Made by a program: the position numbers and the translations under genes. From Litoditis marina (taxonomy: Eukaryota > Nematoda > Chromadorea > Rhabditida > Rhabditidae): 64,000 nt of DNA. The notes beneath the pieces are model-generated. The model saw only the letters and a list, made by a program, of their open reading frames with translations. It was not told the origin of the DNA and did no database searches. Positions 37,501-48,059 of this stretch are shown here, one piece after another (within the stretch, counting starts at the first letter, position 1; each line of letters starts with the position of its first letter). Where the stretch lies: positions 10,372,904 to 10,436,903 of the forward strand of contig OZ038439.1 in assembly GCA_964036275.1 (NCBI GenBank). Reading direction: 5' to 3'.

Positions 37501-38040
37501 TCATTTATCATGCAATATCATATGTTCCCAAGTTTTTCTCCTTTTCTCACATATCAGTTCAACCGGTTCAGTTTTCGTACCTAAATATAATTGTCCAACT
37601 ATATACTGATAAAGCTTATTATAGATATACGATAAATAGTCATACAGTTAACACTTGAGACTTGAGAGCTTGAGACTTAACACAGGTTTGACCCAAAGCA
37701 GTAATAGTACTAGTGTTTTGCGGAAAAAAATACTTTTTGACGAGTGTAGCGGGGTACGAAGTATGATGAGCGGACCACAATGAATAGTAGGATTTCAACT
37801 TTCTGCGAGTCAACATTTTCCTATTTTCTAAATGTAGCACTAGGAATGTAAATGCAAGTAGAGCAACGATAACTAAAGGGTTCAAATTATTGGAACTTGG
37901 ATACTTGGAACGGAAAAAAACGGAATAGTAACAAAACTCACATAAAATCGATAGGAGTTTCTCTCGAGAGTCGTGGGAAACTTCTTGAAAAGTGGAAAAG
38001 GCGGACGAACTGTGGCCTTTTTCGTCATTCCTATCGTCAT
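25545..38040 (-). CDS. Carnitine O-palmitoyltransferase 1, paralogue C (22 exons, about 750 aa)
   Basis: Exons 5' to 3': 37942-38040, 37255-37395, 36477-36550, 35696-35768, 35068-35202, 34605-34750, 33021-33162, 32646-32739, 32053-32152, 31592-31675, 30908-31037, 30254-30361, 29925-30016, 29600-29702, 29195-29274, 28793-28877, 28262-28396, 27525-27583, 26862-26991, 26480-26573, 25819-25892, 25545-25619. All intron positions and phases equal those of paralogues A and B. Exon 12 is 6 nt longer and needs a GC donor (see findings). Exon 13 carries TTEHSVADG with catalytic His449; exon 17 has RTETLRT; exon 19 has IDRHLF and STSH. The last exon is three codons longer than in B. It is the most diverged paralogue, except in exons 2, 5 and 19. 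The acceptor before exon 20 is a weak TTTGAG. A TTTCAG acceptor lies 10 nt upstream of the ATG. Confidence 0.9.
27230..27450 (+). promoter_or_regulatory. Promoter/terminator-like block, possible solo LTR
   Basis: In intron 18 of CPT1 paralogue C, a plus-strand TATATAAGG at about 27332 is followed about 70 nt later by AATAAA. The flanking sequence is more GC-rich than the rest of the intron. This order is typical of an LTR, but I could not fix TG/CA ends or a target duplication. Confidence 0.3.
27645..27862 (-). repeat. Dispersed repeat related to 58075-58290
   Basis: Reverse-complement similarity to 58075-58290 covers blocks around ACAAAAACAG, CATTATGAGCGCGTAACA and AATGTGGAAAGTCA-type sequence. 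Partial relatives ending in TTCTA repeats lie at 12881-12993 and 28440-28530. This copy ends in a palindrome (27813-27858) instead of the pentamer tail. Confidence 0.5.
27813..27858. repeat. 46-bp perfect palindrome without spacer
   Basis: The 23-nt halves are exact reverse complements meeting at TCTAGA. Confidence 0.9.
30068..30175. mobile_element. Fold-back MITE, family FB2, copy 1
   Basis: A 108-bp near-palindrome with ends GGACGATTGTGTGGACCAAT and inverse; the centre contains TTTAAACTGCAAT and its complement. It lies in intron 12 of CPT1 paralogue C. Other copies: 41947-42054, 55657-55761 and a fragment at about 59183-59236. Confidence 0.75.
30558..30740. mobile_element. hAT-type MITE with 8-bp target duplication, copy 1
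   Basis: The ends CATACGTAAAATA and TATTTTACGTATG are perfect inverted repeats. The element is flanked by the direct repeat ATGCCAAC at 30550-30557 and 30741-30748. An 8-bp duplication is the hallmark of hAT transposases. It lies in intron 11 of CPT1 paralogue C. Confidence 0.85.
31168..31437. mobile_element. GCAACC/GGTTGC-rich inverted-repeat element
   Basis: The element runs from GGCGGTTTACACATGCAACC to the inverse of that end. The interior is built of TGCAACC and GGTTGCA blocks in both orientations. It lies in intron 10 of CPT1 paralogue C. Confidence 0.7.
33148..33567. repeat. 20-bp direct repeat of the exon 7 acceptor in CPT1 paralogue C
   Basis: CAGAACTGGGGACCTGGAAA occurs at the exon 7/intron 6 junction (about 33150-33169) and again at about 33548-33567, with about 380 bp between. 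Confidence 0.7.
33572..33776. mobile_element. hAT-type MITE with 8-bp target duplication, copy 2
   Basis: It has the same CATACGTAAAATA end as 30558-30740 and a right end ending CACGTATG. It is flanked by AATGAACT at 33564-33571 and 33777-33784. A block GGGGCTGCTCATGCTCACTT is duplicated internally, which explains its extra length of about 22 bp. It lies in intron 6 of CPT1 paralogue C. Confidence 0.85.
35861..36039. repeat. Inverted-repeat partner 1, intron 3 of CPT1 paralogue C
   Basis: This is the reverse-complement relative of 36656-36829, sharing GTGTATG ends, CCTTGATGG/GCAAGGTTGTCCGAATAGTC-type blocks and TTCATCTTTTCGGCTGAAAA. The pair flanks exon 3. Confidence 0.75.
36656..36829. repeat. 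Inverted-repeat partner 2, intron 2 of CPT1 paralogue C
   Basis: Partner of 35861-36039. A looser relative continues at about 37100-37245. Confidence 0.75.
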
Positions 38041-41000
38041 AGCCTCTTATCTGAAATGTATTACATATTATACATTCATATTTATTCATTCACGTCGTCA
38101 TTTCATATTTAAAAATTATATCAATAATCTATTCATAAATAAAATTACTTCGTCATATTTAATAATTATGTGTCAGAAAACCAGTTCTAGATAGAATAAC
38201 AGCAAAACAATGAACAAAATATTGGATGCGATAGTGAGACGGAAACCAACAAAGCAGAGAATAGTAGAAATTAGAAACGAAAAACTGAACCAACCCTCAA
38301 CCCTAAATATAAATCAGGAAATCAAATTCAACCAATACGATCCTAATGAAATGGAAGAGAAAATGGGGAAATCTTTAACGCGTTCCCCTATTACATATTC
38401 ATGTAAGTCATGAAAACTCGTGAATCAAGGTATTCAAAGTAAGATTTGTGGGAAACTCTCTCATTCTTAGTTACTAAGGGACTTTGAGAACAAAACCCTG
38501 TTACTGTCTCTAACAAGAACTGTCAGCAAGATTATGAGAGAATCTAGAAAAAAGAAAGAAAAGTGAAGAAGCAGTGAAGCGAAGAAAATAATGTAATTGT
38601 AACTGTTTGTTGACGAATGAAACTAACAATTTAGTAATTTTTTCAAACATTTTTAATGCGCAAAAAAATAAATTTTCTTTTTAAAAAACACCTTAAAGTG
38701 CAGTCTTGGTGTGACAAATAGCGCAAAACCGCACGTATGCACTGGACTGAGCTGAGTGCGGGTGAGTATTGATCGTTGGTCTATTCAACAGCTGAAAACA
38801 CACTGTGCATTCAAAACAAACTGTTGCCATGTCATCCAATCGTGTTTTTGTTTGTTTTTTTGTATCAAAAATAGATGAATCTTCTCGATTTTGGTTAAAA
38901 AAAACTTTCGATTCAGTTTGTTTGGCTATTTAGACAACTTCACTCTGGTATGAATAGATCAAGTGTTATATGTTATCAGGAAAGTAATATCTCGTTTCTG
39001 ATAAATGATATTACACATTCGCATATATTATGATGAGTTGTTATCTGTTATCAGGCTCAGGAGCTCAGGCGAGATGTTAAAGTGAGAGCATATTCTAGGA
39101 AAGATAGCCAGAGAATCGCCAATATTGGGAAGAGTGTATATTTTTCAATGAAAACTCATACACTGCGAGTCTGTGACGTATTTCTTGGTTGTGAGCGAAA
39201 GCGCAATCTCAAAACTCTGCCCTTCCCCTAATACAAATCTCTCGTGACGTGAGAGCAGAGAGCAAACAAATTTGTCTAAGTGGGAATCAGGAGCAAAGAA
39301 GTTGTTATCCCACTTACAAACAATAAAACATCATTCCCGATAATTTACATTCTATCTACCTGAAGTTCGACTTTTACTCCCAATAATCACCATCATGCTC
39401 ATAACAGATAAAAGGAAAAGCTACCTCTAAGCGAACGAATATAGAAGAGAGGGAGAGGGAGAGAAGAAAAATAGAGAGAGAGAAAGAAAGAGAGAGAGGG
39501 AGAGGGAGAGAGAGAGCTACAGAGGGGGAAAGAGATGAAAACTAGAGCACACTTAGGCGTTTTCCGCCTATAAGTAATGGGGTGCGGGAACAAAGTACAT
39601 CGAGACTTGCAAAAGACGGCGGGCTGTCGCGGGCGTCCAAACGTCCAAAACCAGAAAAAACCGCTAGCTCTAGCATCAGCAAAACATTCTAGTTTTAGAG
39701 GCTGAGAGCTGAACAAAAAGCCACATAAATGTAAAATAGTCGAACACATAACCAACTATGCAAATTTATGTAACATTATGTTAGAACTCCTAGATGTTGC
39801 ATTCATGTGAAATTACTTATATTTCACTGAGTAATAATGAGTCAAAGTTATTCTTAAAGAAATACTACTTTAGTATTGTTTAAAAAATGCCTAGATAGAG
39901 TGATAAACAAAAGTTATAAACTATGGAAACAGGTGATGAACATGATGAAATAAAAAAAAATTAAAGACACATTTTCTTTAAATCCGTGTTACTGAATTAA
40001 AAACAACGAACAATCGACGGAACGACTTTCTCATTTGTTGCAGAAATTGGCGTTGAGGCGCGATTGAGGGCAGTAGGTCAGCGTAAAGACAGTGCACTGT
40101 TCGTAGTAGTATCGTAGCGGAGAATAACAACTGAGACTATTCTTTCAATTTCTCGATTTTCTTATGTTTTTCACGTTATTTTCTGATTGGAAACGAAATT
40201 ACATGCTTAAACAAGTTTCAACACGTTCATCCGCTCTGTTCTGTTTGAATTTTCGCACGAAATAGTTAAGAATAAGTATTTATTTCGGAACAATTTAAAT
40301 TATAGAGTTGTTTGGGACTAGCAAAATTACACACAATAACTATACACCTGACTAGAGTACTTCGCATGAAATCAAACAATAATAATAATAATAATAATGT
40401 TTCAGAAGAAATAAAAAAGTAAATTTAATGGTTCTAAAAATAGAACCTTCGAGACCAGTTATTATATAGGAGGTTACCGCAAGTTTTGTACACGTGACTA
40501 GAATAGGGCTCAGCAACACAAAATAAACAATCAAAGTGAAATCAAATCGATCAAACTACAATTACAACTTCTTTTCAATCACATTATCTTAGTTTTGAAA
40601 ATTTGTTAATTGTGGCTTGAAAACAGTTCAAATCGTTAAACAATCAGACCTACAGGAAACACAACTGGAGATCAAAGTACAGACTACAATAATCGGAAGA
40701 TCATAGATTAGAGCTCACAACACAGTATGAGATCACAAATGAAAGATCAACATGGAATGTGGGGGTATGTATACGTAAATGCAGTCCTGCGGTAAATGAG
40801 CTAATAAATTTCATAACAATAAAACAAAGTTTACAAACCTAATACTGAAAATGATGATGTACAACGTTAAAGCTTGACCAAATGAGATTCATGTAAAGTT
40901 CTTGACTAGAACAATTCAGCAACAAGAGTTATTATTCAATTAAAAAAACGATAGAAAAGTGCAGAAAAACCATCTATGAGGAAACTTGACTAGATCCTTA

Positions 41001-41195
41001 CAGCGTGCACAAAATCGAAGAAAAATGAATAGAAGTAGGAAAATACCTACAAGGACACATGACTAGAACCTTTCAGCATACAAGAATCAAAACAAAATTT
41101 TAGAATGGCCAAAAAATGACCTACAACTTGACTAGAACCTTCAGCGTGAACTAATTCGCAAAATACAAAAAAGTAAAAAGTTGAATCACAATGAA
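38041..41195. other. Intergenic region between egl-46-like gene and CPT1 paralogue C
   Basis: About 3.2 kb. A TTTCAG acceptor (CT at 38051-38052) precedes the paralogue C start. A GA tract lies at about 39430-39525 and an AAT run at 40378-40398. Four copies of a CTTGACTAGAACCTTCAGC-like motif lie at 40901-41145, in the likely egl-46 3' UTR. No gene is seen. Confidence 0.6.
40901..41145. repeat. Spaced motif repeated four times in predicted egl-46 3' UTR
   Basis: Copies of (C)TTGACTAGA-CCTTCAGC lie at 40901-40920, 40985-41004, 41058-41077 and 41127-41145, about 70-85 bp apart. Looser matches lie near 40347 and 40494. Confidence 0.6.
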
Positions 41196-41747
41196 TCATC
41201 GCATCTCTAGCTTCACTGACGAGTTTTCAAATGTTGGCATGAGGCCGGGGAAAATGCTGCCCATCGCAATCTGGGGTTGGCAGGTTGCCAGGTGACCTTT
41301 GAACTGTTTTTTGGTGGGAAACAGTTGGACACAGGACGGACATTGGATGACGTCATTCTCACGTGGACGGTGCCAGCGGCGATGGGAGGCGAGGTTGGCA
41401 GGGCAAGAGAACACCTGAAATGAGGAGGGGTTAGAGAAAGAGAGATGGTGGGAGAGAGAGAGGGGGGGGAGGAAGAGAGGAAAAGGGACCAATAAAGACA
41501 TAAAGATGGAGAGAAAGAGGAACCCTCTCTAAAGAAGGACAACGGACTCTCGAGAGTAGGCTGTATAATCGGCGTGACTTTCTTCCTGTTTACATACAGC
41601 TGCCACCTGCTGCGCGCGCCAGCCTTCCCCTTTGAAGTCGCCGCCGAGACCACCCAAGATGGAAAGTAGTTCGCGCATGTACTAATCCAGTCAAGTAGTG
41701 CCACCTGTACTCGCTTGAAAGAGAGAACCGACTGGTTGGGAGGGAGT

Positions 41748-41802
<55 letters not shown>

Positions 41803-44669
41803 AGAAGAAGAAATACCATACCTTATCACATTCGGGACATTTGTACTCTTCGTGAGCAATTCGAGGACATCTGTGTTGAGCTAACTTGAACACGTCATCG
41901 TATTTGACCTGAAAGATTTTCAGTTTATATAACTATATATAAAGTAGGACGATTATGTGGTCCAATCGCAACGCTTCAGTCCTTTAAACTGCAATACATT
42001 TTTCAATTGCAGTTTAAAGGACCGTTGACACGGGATTGGTCCACATAATCGTCCTTCTTTAACGTAACAATTGCAAGTTTTAGAGTTGTTCTGATTTTCC
42101 TTTTTCTCTCGATGCCGAGCCCTCTGTGATAGTTGGCAATCCACTAACATCGGCAACAAAGCAAGCCGAGGAAGTATTCTAACTAAAACGTCAACTTATC
42201 GAAATTTTGTTTTTATTCACTGTTACTGTTTAGGAAAATAACAGAGATTTGTTGATACGGTATGGACGAGTTTGGTCTATTTATTTTTTTTCACCGAAAA
42301 TGATTAATTTGATCTATCGATCAATTTGATCAATCGATAATCCTAATATGACCTACCTTGCACAGACAGCAGACGCAGTCGCCGATGATGTTGTTTATCT
42401 CGGCTATTTTCCGTTTAGATTCCTCCGTCACCTCAACGTAGGCGGCCGTCTCATCCAGGGTATCCGCGGCCTTCTGAAGTTGGTCCGCGGACGGGATGGC
42501 AGATTCTTCCTAAACAACGATAATAAAAAATAATATTCTTGGAAGTAGATACCTATGTTTTACATGTTCGCTATAGTCGCCATTGTCCCCATAGATACAG
42601 CAGAGGGTTCGATTGATTGAGCGATGCGGGGCGAGCGGTCGTTGAGTACTTGCCAACAGGCGAGAGAGTGAGTAGATCAATGATACACAGACGAGCTGAC
42701 CCCTCGCCAAACCCCGCCCCTTACAAAGTCGATGGTACGGTGTCCACAACGGTTTGACAAATCCTATATATGGGTCGATTGTACTCGATACGCATTCACG
42801 GCAGACATTGCGGATTGCAAGTGAAACGCAAGGTGGTAAAACTACAATCAGCTTATCAGCCGAAGTGTGTCATTGTAGCGTCATCCCACTTATGATCGAA
42901 GTCAGGTATCATCACCAACCAACGACCACTGAACTCAGTGAGATCTTGTTAAAAGTTCGGGTTCAACAAAGACTATTTGCTTGTTTTGGGAACAGCGAAT
43001 CCTATAATGTTCCGTAACAAATGTCATGGAATCGTTATTCGATGTTGAATCAGAGAGAGAGAGAAATTGGCGAGACTTTCAACAAGGGAAAGAGAAATAG
43101 AGATAGAGAGAGAGCGAGACAGAAGAGAAAGGTCAAGGAAATGTAATTCGATGCTGTGTCAAAAAGAGAGAGAGAGAGAGAGAGAGAGATGAAGAAAGAG
43201 AGAGAAGAGAAAGGTCATGGAATTGTAATTCGATGGTGCCTGCCTGGGTTGTCCTTAATAAGCGACCAACTGTCCTAATCTCGATTGTATCGTATTCTAA
43301 TTAGGAAAAATAGGAAAGAGAAGCGAAAAGCCGCGAACAGCTGGTGCGGTCATCGCAAATCAGACCCCCGCTGACTAAAGGACCTTTCGGGGCAAAAGCC
43401 GCTGGAAAAGCATGGGGGAGAGAGAAGGAGAGAGGGAGAGGGAGAGAGAGAGAGAGAGAAAGAGGGAGGGAGAGAGAGAGTGAGGAGAGGGGTAGAGAGA
43501 GAGAAAGAGAGGGGGGGGGGAGAGATTAGGAGAGATAGAAAAAGGAGGATGGAACAGATGACCTTTTGAGGGCAAAAGCCGCTGGAAAAGAATGGGAGAG
43601 AGAGAATAATAAATAGAGAGGTAGAGAGAGAGAGAAAAAAGAAAAAAAAGCGAAACTCGGGGAGAGAGAGAGCGAGAGAATAAGAAAGAACGAACCTTGA
43701 TGAACATGCCGCTGACGGGAGACGCTGTTACAGTATCCTCTTCCTGCTTGCGCATCTTAGCCCGTTTCGGTAGGTCAAACTGGGCCGGAAGAGGTCGTTT
43801 CCGGTTCATCGGCGTGCAGTTGTTGTACGACGGAAGCTCAGCTAACGGCTGCAATGTTCATGGTTACTTCTTCATTTCTGATTGTGAATTTTTGCGAATA
43901 AAAAGTTCGAATAAAAACGAAAACAGTCCGATCGATCTCTCGTGTACGGGGATATAATTGAGCCAAGATCTCAGAATTGCATAGTTTGACTGTACTCGGC
44001 TGTTAAATGCATTTTCCAAATTAGCAACAAGGATTGCTTGAACCACATATCGACACATTTGGATCAAATTTTTAAATTGTTATTGTTTACTCAATACTGA
44101 ATTAATCGTATTTTCTCACCTTGGGTGGTCCTTGGGCTGTCTGCATCTGGCAGAGTGCCAGGAAGTTCTGCATCGGCTGCCACATCATCTGGAGTTGTGC
44201 CAGCTGGAGGGCGTAGTCCATCGTGGGTGGTCTCAAGGGCTCCGGCTTGAACAGAGAGGGCTGCTGGAAACATAGTTATTGATTGATTTGATCTTGTTCT
44301 GCGTGGATTATTAAAAAACATGGAAAACTGAAACGTTTATAATGTTTGTAACCACTTGTACTCATAGGCAAGAAAGTGAAATGCAGGTAGAAAACGTTTG
44401 AAAACACCTATGAGATTGAATGGGGTACTGTCTGTCCTAATGAATTATTTAGACCAACAACTTCATCTGGCGTATTTGTGGGTTTCAATCGAAAAATATA
44501 GGAGACGAACTGTACAGAATATCTTGAAACATTATTGAATTTCTAAAGAGATAACTTTCCGCACCTTTCCACTGTCGGACACGGCATCTTCTGAGCTGGC
44601 ACTACCGCAGGAGGGGACGGGCGAAGGAGGGGCCTGAAGCAGGGCCCGCAGCCAGGGGTCCGCGAACAT
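41196..44669 (-). CDS. egl-46: EGL-46/INSM1-type zinc-finger transcription factor (6 exons, 286 aa)
   Basis: Exons 5' to 3': 44565-44669, 44120-44263, 43696-43848, 42357-42509, 41822-41908, 41196-41414; all junctions are phase 0, with stop at 41198-41196. ATG (44669) directly follows a TTTCTCCCAG acceptor, so the first exon is probably trans-spliced. The product has an acidic/Ser-Pro N-terminus, a Gln/Met-rich stretch, a basic NRKRPLP...LPKRAKMRK segment (likely nuclear localisation) and three zinc fingers: CCLC...HRC (residues about 182-200), [21 protein letters not shown] (C2H2, about 211-231) and CPSC...HLATC (C2HC, about 239-257). The second finger is the INSM1/EGL-46 signature. In C. elegans, EGL-46 acts with EGL-44 in neuronal differentiation and in ending Q-lineage divisions. 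Introns are rich in CT repeats on the sense strand. Confidence 0.93.
41744..41811. repeat. (GA)n microsatellite in egl-46 intron 5
   Basis: About 28 GA units and then GAA units on the plus strand, so CT on the transcript strand, just after the donor of intron 5. Confidence 0.9.
41947..42054. mobile_element. Fold-back MITE, family FB2, copy 2
   Basis: A 108-bp near-palindrome with GGACGATTATGTGGTCCAAT at one end and its inverse at the other. It lies in egl-46 intron 4. Confidence 0.75.
43019..43690. repeat. GA-rich tandem blocks in egl-46 intron 3
   Basis: Three units of GGTCA-GGAA-TAATTCGATG-type sequence with GA tracts start at about 43020, 43130 and 43209. Two units begin with GACCTTT-GGGCAAAAGCCGCTG (43381 and 43560). 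A related block in inverse orientation lies near 49085-49110. Confidence 0.6.
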
Positions 44670-45277
44670 CTGGGAGAAAATTGATAATAATGAAATAAAT
44701 AATAATAATGAGAGTTACAATAATAATGGGAGTTAGTTAAAAAGACAGAAAGAAAGAGAATAACAACAAGAAAGAGCGCGAACGGCTATAATAATAACGG
44801 TACGAGATTGTATTGAAGTTAGTAACGGAGAAAATTAATATAGAGAAGAAAAATACAACTCAAAGAGAGAGAAAGACTAGGGCGCAGTCCGCAAATATCG
44901 TGAAGAGGGTTGTGAGTATTATGAGAGTCAAATTGAGTGTATGATTGGAACAAGAGTTGAAGCAATAAACAAACATACAAAGTTGAATACCCTTGGAATC
45001 GAGCAAGAAATAGTGAATGAAGAAATAAACGAACTGGATATATGTGATCAAGAGCGTGGTGACATAAACCGAGACAACCCTATTCACGTATGTACGCAGT
45101 TTTGAAGCGGAACTTCATTGAATGATAGCATAACAGTTGAAAATAGATGTTACGAATAAGTGATGAACGAAAAACGCGTCCATACTATTGTTCAAAATAG
45201 GTTTGAAACACGACAAAGAGGAGGTGAAAGTATAACCGACCTCTCCCCCTGAGCTAGCCTGGCAGAGAGAAAATAAT

Positions 45278-45308
<31 letters not shown>

Positions 45309-45756
45309 GAGACAAAGATAGATAGATAGATAGAGAAAAGTACAATAAACCCTCTGAAACTCCAGTGAGCTAGCCAGGACCGTGCCCTGCCCCTAGCAGG
45401 TGAACAAGTAGCCGTGACCATGCCCTCCAGTGACCGCCCCACCAGCTGCCACCCAAATAGGCCACGCCCACAAGTTAGGCAATTGGGGGTGGACAAACAA
45501 GAGGATATAAGGAAAGTGAACAAGATAAACAAAAAAGAAAACAAGGTAGCAAATAGTTGACGTGGTAGCCAACTGAGTTATGGATTAACTATTAGAACTT
45601 CATGTCCAAAGTCCACAAGTTAGGCGATTGAGGGGTGGACAAACAACACGATGAGGAAAGAGTAGATAAACAGAGTAACAAACACATTTTTGGCTCACAA
45701 GTTAGGCAATTGGAGGGGTAGACAGACAATGGAAAAATGAACTCAACGAGCGACTG

Positions 45757-46049
45757 GTAGCAAATTTGGCAAATTTCTTCCCAAACCAAAACCGAACCGA
45801 TTCTGCTCGAACCAGTTGGTTCGGTAAGAAATCGAACCGTTTGCGTACTCAAACCGACATGAAACCCAACCAAACCCTCATAAACGTTGCGCAGTCGACC
45901 AATTTTAGCATTAATTACATGAATTGGTTCGGTTCCAACTTTGTTGGCCTAAATTTGGTTCGGTAATAGAACGAACCAACTGGTTCGGAAAGAATCGGTT
46001 CGGTTTTGGTTCGAGAAGAGTCGGTTCGGGAAGAAATGCACCAGCAAAT
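45757..46049. mobile_element. GGTTCGG-rich fold-back element
   Basis: The ends GCAAATTTGGCAAATTTCTT / CAAACCAAAACCGAACCGAT and their inverses bound about 290 bp. The arms are rich in GAACC and GGTTC. The 66-codon ORF inside is a product of this symmetry. Confidence 0.6.
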
Positions 46050-46107
46050 TTCGATTCCATGTGAAGAGACGTGAGACACTACATGAAACAGTCTCGAATA
46101 CACTACA

Positions 46108-46280
46108 GAGTGCGTATGCTAGAAGATCCCGGCACCTTCATCTCATCCTGCGTATCCTCAAACATACGCTATCTCTCTGCTCTTACATCCCGCCGGGATG
46201 TGAGAGACAAGAAATAGTGAGGCAGAGCGGGAAACGCAGGATGCGATGAAGGTGGCGGGATCTTCTAGCATACGTACTCA
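46108..46280. mobile_element. Fold-back MITE, family FB1, copy 4
   Basis: A near-palindrome GAGTGCGTATGCTAGAAG to CTTCTAGCATACGTACTC, centred on CATCCCGCCGGGATG. Confidence 0.8.
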
Positions 46281-46679
46281 GAGCTTCACGATTTCTGTTC
46301 TCATTGATTGAACACTTACTCACATGGTCACGTATTAATCACGTTTGTTAACTACACCAGAATTAGTTTCTAATCTATAACTTTAGTACATCGGATATAT
46401 CTTTTTTTTACAAATGAATAGATACATTTATGCTCAGTAAAACATTCTATTCTGTTTTCTTTGGACACATTTTTGGGCATCTACCTCAGCTTCTGAATCT
46501 TCAGACGTAGGAATGAAGTGAGACTTAATTTATTTTCGCTGTTATGAGTTTAATGTATAAATCGGTTCAGTGCTTTTCTTTCGAAAATGCGTTTCAAGAT
46601 CGAACAAATAATAGGTTACTCCAACTTATCAATGGTACGTTTCTATCTCTAACCCTATTCGGTTGATGTTGCTCTATCC

Positions 46680-46982
46680 GGAAAGTAAGATATACAGTAC
46701 CTTCCCGCCTTTCCATTGGCGACGACTATAACTAGCACACGAAGCAATGAAATCTTTATTGTAGTTTGAGCTCGATGTAGAAATTTCGACCGAAACGCAA
46801 TAGGATCAAACTACAAACACGTATCTTACTTTCCGCTGTGTACGCACACATATCTTCGATCCCAAAGCTTGCCGGCTATGTGCACCTATAGCGCAGTGGT
46901 TAGCGCCCTGCTACGAATAATTTGCTCGCAGTTTCGCTTCCGGCGAGAGACAGAAATTTGTAAATTTGGCACCCACTATAGT
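46680..46982. mobile_element. Family S2 element split by a mini inverted-repeat element
   Basis: 46680-46733 is an inverse partial copy. 46818-46982 is a forward partial copy with A box TAGCGCAGTGGTTAGCGC and a mutated B box. Between them (46755-46816) lies a GTAGTTTGAGC/GATCAAACTAC mini-element. Confidence 0.55.
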
Positions 46983-47396
46983 AAGTATCATCTCTTGTTG
47001 CACTAAGTAAGGTTTCTGTGGGTAACATTGTAAGTAACATTTCTTCCAGTAACCTAATCCTGCCAAAACAAGCCAATCCAACACCTCAGCTAATTGGTGC
47101 ACAACCCCCCAACACGTGCTCTATTCTCACAGTGAAGTGCTCTACCGCACTGCCTAATTGAGAGCCCACTTAAAGGACTGTCAGCCGGGCTACTGTAGTG
47201 CCTCGTTAAAGGACTGTTTATGGCTCTCGAGACAATGTCACGGATTACTGTAATGGCAGATAATTGGGGGTTACCGTGTATAGATAGGTACTATAACCGC
47301 GTCACCTGCCGGTCTATTGTATTATGGGGTAACCATTTGGTGGTTGGGTAAGATGTTACATAATATGGTCAACTCTATGGTTAGTATAGTCTTTTC

Positions 47397-47611
47397 CATT
47401 CCCACTGAGACTCCTACAGTAGGATTTCGAAACTTCCAAGCCGTTTGGCTCACTTATTTTTGATCGGAGAAGTTCAAGATTTTCGTACCTCCTTCTCGTT
47501 CTCAGGTAGCATATATATATACTAGAGTTTTTTTTTCATGAACTTTATTTTCAGCTTCACAACAGCCTTCGGAAAGTTTGTAAGGTTACTGTAGGAGTCT
47601 TAGTAGGAATG
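47397..47611. mobile_element. MITE with ACTGAGACTCCTAC terminal inverted repeats, copy 2
   Basis: The ends CATTCCCACTGAGACTCCTA and TAGGAGTCTTAGTAGGAATG bound 215 bp. Same family as 1343-1553. Confidence 0.7.
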
Positions 47612-47942
47612 GTGTGAGCTATGTAATTGGTTCCATGTAGACGTGAACAACTACAGTATCAATTGAGAACCCAACTAAACATATGGTTCGTTCAACGTAT
47701 ACTCACGTAGTTTTCGTTGACGTGCTCGATGTGGTATCGTGAAAAGTATTTACCATACGATCACGTCCTATCTCAAAAGTTGCCTGTTCCCAAAGTTCAG
47801 GTAACAGGTGAACTTAACCATTTTTTGCTATTTAAGCGTAACATGACGAACTTATTTTCATTCTCTTTGTCTGGAAATGTTGCTTATCTAACATTCTTAG
47901 ATAATTGTAGTTTACTCTATCGACCTAGCGCCAAACAGGGTT

Positions 47943-48051
47943 TCATTTAACTGATCCTGAGCTCTGTCGAACGGATTCTTCGAGAATAGCAGCCAGACGG
48001 TAATTCGATTGAAGGTTGATGCGTTCGGGTGGAAACTCAGCAAAGATGTCT
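47943..48051 (-). CDS. Orphan coding-like exon, function unknown
   Basis: A minus-strand frame of about 36 codons ends with TGA at 47945-47943. The sequence, with DIFAEFPPERINLQSNYRLA at its start and then AAILEE, looks like real protein by composition and codon choice. Upstream the frame runs into purine-repeat sequence (Arg/Glu-rich), so a real exon would start at a CTAG/GAG acceptor near 48050. A donor-like GTTAAA after codon Ser would allow it to splice onward instead of stopping. I cannot find partner exons and do not recognise the family. Confidence 0.3.
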
Positions 48052-48059
48052 CTAGATGT

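Larger units (their letters stand above)
44670..47940. other. Upstream region of egl-46-like gene, repeat-rich
   Basis: This should hold the egl-46 promoter. I see GA tracts at about 45255-45335, three copies of ACAAGTTAGGC-ATTG-GGGGT (45469, 45616, 45696), a GGTTCGG fold-back (45757-46049), FB1 copy 4, a split S2 element and a MITE at 47397-47611. No coding exon is convincing. A weak exon-like frame ends at a donor near 47707. Confidence 0.5.

Noticed and set aside
43344..43854. Long ORFs through GA repeats on both strands
   Set aside because: Arg/Glu or Ser/Leu low-complexity translation in egl-46 intron 3, apart from the real exon at 43696-43848.
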